Shown here: one piece after another, positions 6,239 through 8,203 of the stretch
Position numbering within the stretch: position 1 is the first letter of the stretch
Layout of the letters: each line of letters starts with the position of its first letter
DNA from: Bacteroidota bacterium
Lineage (GTDB): Bacteria > Bacteroidota > Ignavibacteria > Kryptoniales > JAKASW01
DNA: 8,203 bases
Reading direction: 5' to 3'
Assembly: GCA_021789755.1 (NCBI GenBank)
Contig: JAJYJD010000156.1
Span: forward strand, 1-8,203
Made by a program: the position numbers and the translations under genes
Notes under the pieces: model-generated
Told to the model about the DNA's origin: nothing
The model's database searches: none
What the model saw: only the letters and a program-made list of their open reading frames with translations

Positions 6239-6747
6239 ACACTAAATATATGAATCCGTATCTTGCCGGCTTTTTTCTCGGACTCGTATTGCTGGCAACA
6301 ATTTTCATAACGGGCCGCGGGCTCGGTGCGAGCGGGGCGATCAAGGATTTGACAGTTGCGATCTCCGATGCCGTCGCGCCCAAACACACTGAGGCAAACC
6401 CGTTCTTCGGTAATTACGCCGGACCCGGCAAGGAAAATCCGCTGAAGTCGTGGCTCGTATTCGAGATCGTCGGCGTTCTCATCGGCGGGTTCATCTCGGG
6501 ACTGGTCTCCGACCGGCTGAAATTCGTGACCGAGAAGGGACCCGGAATAAAACCAAAGACGCGCTGGGTTTTCGCCGTTCTCGGTGGAGCTCTGTTCGGA
6601 CTCGGCGCGCAGTTCACGCGCGGCTGCACCAGCGGTGCGGCTCTGAGCGGCATGGCCGTCCTGTCGACGGCGGGTTTTATAGCAATGTTATCAATCTTCG
6701 GCAGCGGGTACCTTGTCGCGTACTTCGGCCGGAAATTATGGTTATGA
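6235..6747 (+). CDS. Half-size YeeE/YedE family membrane protein (putative sulfur-compound transporter)
   Basis: This 170-residue integral membrane protein belongs to the YeeE/YedE (sulfur transport, PF04143) family, whose characterised member TsuA takes up thiosulfate through a chain of conserved cysteines. Hydrophobic helices lie near 8-27, 74-92, 112-129 and 138-165, and the signature is FTRGCTSGAALSGMAVLS (127-144) with Cys131, the only Cys in the protein. Its length is about half that of full TsuA-type proteins. The next gene supplies a second YeeE/YedE half, so the two probably form a heteromeric transporter, a common paired arrangement in this family. GAGG lies seven bases before the ATG, which overlaps the cytochrome b stop. 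An alternative role is moving a sulfur atom or thiol across the membrane for the octaheme reductase. The cargo cannot be read from sequence. Confidence 0.9.
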   Translation: MNTKYMNPYLAGFFLGLVLLATIFITGRGLGASGAIKDLTVAISDAVAPKHTEANPFFGNYAGPGKENPLKSWLVFEIVGVLIGGFISGLVSDRLKFVTEKGPGIKPKTRWVFAVLGGALFGLGAQFTRGCTSGAALSGMAVLSTAGFIAMLSIFGSGYLVAYFGRKLWL

Positions 6748-6763
6748 GAGGAGAGGTGTAATC

Positions 6764-7957
6764 ATGGGACCATTCGTACCTGATCTGATTTCGGATCAAC
6801 TGAATCTCGTAGTCGCGCTGCTCCTCGGCATAGCCTTCGGCTTCGTTCTCGAGCAGGCCGGCTTCTCGTCGTCGAGAAGGCTCGCCGGGGTTTTCTACGG
6901 CTATGACTTCACCGTGCTCCGTGTATTCTTCACGGCAGCGGTCACCGCGATGAGCGGCATTTTAATACTCGGCCACTACGGGTTGCTCGACACCGACATA
7001 ATCTACGTCAACCCCACGTGGCTCGTCCCCGCGATAGTGGGCGGTGTGATTATGGGCGTCGGCTTCATACTGGGCGGCTATTGCCCCGGTACGAGCGTAT
7101 GCGCGGCCGCGATAGGAAAGGTCGACGCGATGTTCTTCGTCGGCGGCGGGCTCCTCGGCGTACTAGTTTTCGGTGAGCTCTTCCCGCTCTACGAGAATTT
7201 CTACACGTCGACCTCGCTCGGCGCGGTCAAGGTATTCGATTCGCTCGGCATGTCGCAGGGACTCTTCGCGTTCCTCCTCATAGCCGTCGCGGTCGTGGCG
7301 TTCGCCGTAACGACAATAATAGAGAAACGCGTCAACAAGGACTCGGCTCCGTCGCTGCAGTTCAAGCCGCTCAAGCACGCGGCCGCCGGGACTTTCGCCG
7401 TGGTGTTGGGAGTCATCTTCATTTTTATGCCGGGTCACAAGACGAGCCTGATAGACAAAGTAACCGACCCGGCCTATGCCGCTGTTCATCCGGTGGACAC
7501 GATGGCAGTTGACGAGCTCGCTTTTCGCATCGTCGACCGCGAGCCGAACGTGAAGGTCATAGACATCCGGACGCCTGCTGAGTTCGCGAAGCTTTCACTT
7601 CCCGGCTCCTATAACGTTCAACGTAGCGACTTCTTCGGTAAAGACTGGATCGCCGCGTTCTCGCAGAGACACGTGAAGAAAGTCGTGGTCGGAGACAATG
7701 AAGCCGACGAGAGGACAGCCTATTACCTTCTCCATGAGCTGGGCTACGAAAACCTCGCAGTTCTCCGCGGCGGGATCAGCGCTTTTCAAAACACAATTCT
7801 CGACTCGGCGACCTTTGTTCCGACCGGCTCGCGCTGGGACGCGGACGTGAAGGACTTTCGCGAAAGCGCGCGGGTTACGATTCTCAAGATGATCGCCGAC
7901 GCGAAGAACAAGCCTGTGAAAACGATTATCAAGAGGAAAATCCAGGGGGGCTGCTAA
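6764..7957 (+). CDS. YeeE/YedE membrane domain fused to a Cys-less rhodanese-like domain, ending in Gly-Gly-Cys
   Basis: A 397-residue fusion. Residues 1-190 are a YeeE/YedE half with about five membrane helices and the signature LGGYCPGTSVCAAAIGKVDAMFF (103-125; Cys107, Cys113). A further helix at about 206-222 precedes a rhodanese-like domain (246-345: VKVIDIRTPAEF, LPGSYNV, LLHELGYENLAVLRGGISAF). The rhodanese active-site loop normally holds a Cys after the VVVY strand; here it reads VVVGDNEADERTAYYLL (307-323) with no Cys, so persulfide transfer by the normal route is not possible. The only Cys outside the membrane domain is the very last residue of the IQGGC tail. The start at 6764 has GGAGAGG upstream and lies 16 nt after the previous stop; an in-frame start at 6713 would overlap that gene without a better ribosome site. 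It closes the operon, with a hairpin 16 nt after its stop. Membrane sidedness of the rhodanese domain is not certain. Confidence 0.9.
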   Translation: MGPFVPDLISDQLNLVVALLLGIAFGFVLEQAGFSSSRRLAGVFYGYDFTVLRVFFTAAVTAMSGILILGHYGLLDTDIIYVNPTWLVPAIVGGVIMGVGFILGGYCPGTSVCAAAIGKVDAMFFVGGGLLGVLVFGELFPLYENFYTSTSLGAVKVFDSLGMSQGLFAFLLIAVAVVAFAVTTIIEKRVNKDSAPSLQFKPLKHAAAGTFAVVLGVIFIFMPGHKTSLIDKVTDPAYAAVHPVDTMAVDELAFRIVDREPNVKVIDIRTPAEFAKLSLPGSYNVQRSDFFGKDWIAAFSQRHVKKVVVGDNEADERTAYYLLHELGYENLAVLRGGISAFQNTILDSATFVPTGSRWDADVKDFRESARVTILKMIADAKNKPVKTIIKRKIQGGC

Positions 7958-7973
7958 GGGCAGGCGAAACAAA

Positions 7974-8001
7974 AAGAGTCCCGTCGAAAGACGGGACTCT
8001 T
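7974..8001 (-). terminator. Strong intrinsic terminator for the minus-strand gene, possibly bidirectional
   Basis: A perfect 12-bp stem, AAGAGTCCCGTC paired with GACGGGACTCTT, is closed by a four-base loop (7986-7989, GAAA on the plus strand). Read on the minus strand it is followed by TTTTTGTTT, the textbook layout, and it lies 27 nt after the stop of the type IX secreted protein gene. On the plus strand it starts 16 nt after the YeeE-rhodanese stop but is followed by TCGCTAAG rather than a T run. It would therefore end the sulfur operon only weakly, or act as a 3'-end stabilising hairpin. Confidence 0.9.
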
Positions 8002-8028
8002 CGCTAAGCGGGATAGGGGAACAGGCCA

Positions 8029-8203
8029 TTACTTCATTAGAATCATTCTCTCCACCTGTACGGTATTACCCGCCTCAAGTCTGTAGATATAAACCCCGCT
8101 CGCTTTTCCGCTGGCGTTCCATGTCACTGCGTGGTAGGCGGCGGCCATCTGCTCATCAGCTAGTCTGGCAACTTCTCGACCTAACATATCATACACCACC
8201 AAC
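8029..8203 (-). CDS. C-terminal end of a type IX secreted protein (Por sorting domain), cut by window edge
   Basis: The last 57 codons of a longer gene entering from the right edge. The visible part is a type A C-terminal sorting domain of the type IX (Por) secretion system: LVVYDMLGREVARLADE, then an HAVTWNASGKASGVYIYRLEAG stretch, and a final VQVERMILMK before TAA (8029-8031). In this family the domain directs export across the outer membrane and is then cleaved off, so the mature function lies in the part not seen. It is the best lineage marker in the window, pointing to Bacteroidota, Ignavibacteria or a close FCB relative. The gene converges with the sulfur operon and ends at the shared hairpin. 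Confidence 0.92.
   Translation of the reverse strand, partial: LVVYDMLGREVARLADEQMAAAYHAVTWNASGKASGVYIYRLEAGNTVQVERMILMK

Noticed and set aside
8002..8010. CGC-TAA-GCG mini-dyad just after the terminator hairpin
   Set aside because: Only 3-bp arms, expected by chance.
1..8203. CRISPR array, tRNA, rRNA or insertion sequence
   Set aside because: No regularly spaced repeats, no cloverleaf or ribosomal sequence, and no transposase-like frame seen on either strand.

Overview
The window is about 8.2 kb of roughly 55% GC bacterial DNA, densely coding, and probably from the Bacteroidota/Ignavibacteria (FCB) side of the tree. The clearest taxonomic clue is the partial gene at the right edge. It ends in a typical type IX secretion C-terminal sorting domain (VYDMLGREVARL ... 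GVYIYRLEAG), which is essentially confined to that group. Genus or species cannot be named from sequence alone.

Layout, left to right: (1) the 5' third of a peptidase T gene (pepT) on the minus strand, cut by the window edge; (2) a 341-nt gap with no recognisable gene; (3) a minus-strand pair, dipZ then msrB, separated by 197 nt that hold a double-hairpin repeat; (4) a 301-nt divergent intergenic region ending in a perfect 16-bp palindrome; (5) a compact five-gene plus-strand operon: a MerR-type regulator with a Cys-rich 'two-CW' tail, a membrane-anchored octaheme cytochrome c of the octaheme tetrathionate reductase (OTR) family, a cytochrome b of the Ni-hydrogenase/b561 type, a half-size YeeE/YedE protein, and a second YeeE/YedE protein fused to a rhodanese-like domain; (6) a strong hairpin terminator; (7) the 3' end of a type IX secreted protein gene on the minus strand.

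How they may work together (inference): the five-gene operon reads as a sulfur-oxyanion respiration or detoxification module. The cytochrome b would take electrons from the quinone pool and pass them to the octaheme enzyme in the periplasm. The substrate could be tetrathionate, but nitrite and hydroxylamine are also reduced by the Shewanella enzyme. The paired YeeE/YedE proteins would move thiosulfate or a related sulfur species, and the Cys-rich MerR protein would sense redox or sulfur state. The junctions (two 4-nt ATGA overlaps, a 1-nt gap and a 16-nt gap) imply co-transcription and translational coupling. The divergent dipZ-msrB pair is a transmembrane thiol relay plus a predicted exported methionine sulfoxide reductase. 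It may protect envelope proteins and help keep cytochrome c thiols reduced.

The most unusual points are these. MsrB has lost all four zinc cysteines and keeps a single Cys in the whole mature protein. The rhodanese domain lacks its catalytic Cys, yet the polypeptide ends in Gly-Gly-Cys. The MerR regulator carries eight C-terminal cysteines in a two-CW-like pattern. The merR start looks leaderless. The octaheme protein has a second, C-terminal membrane anchor.
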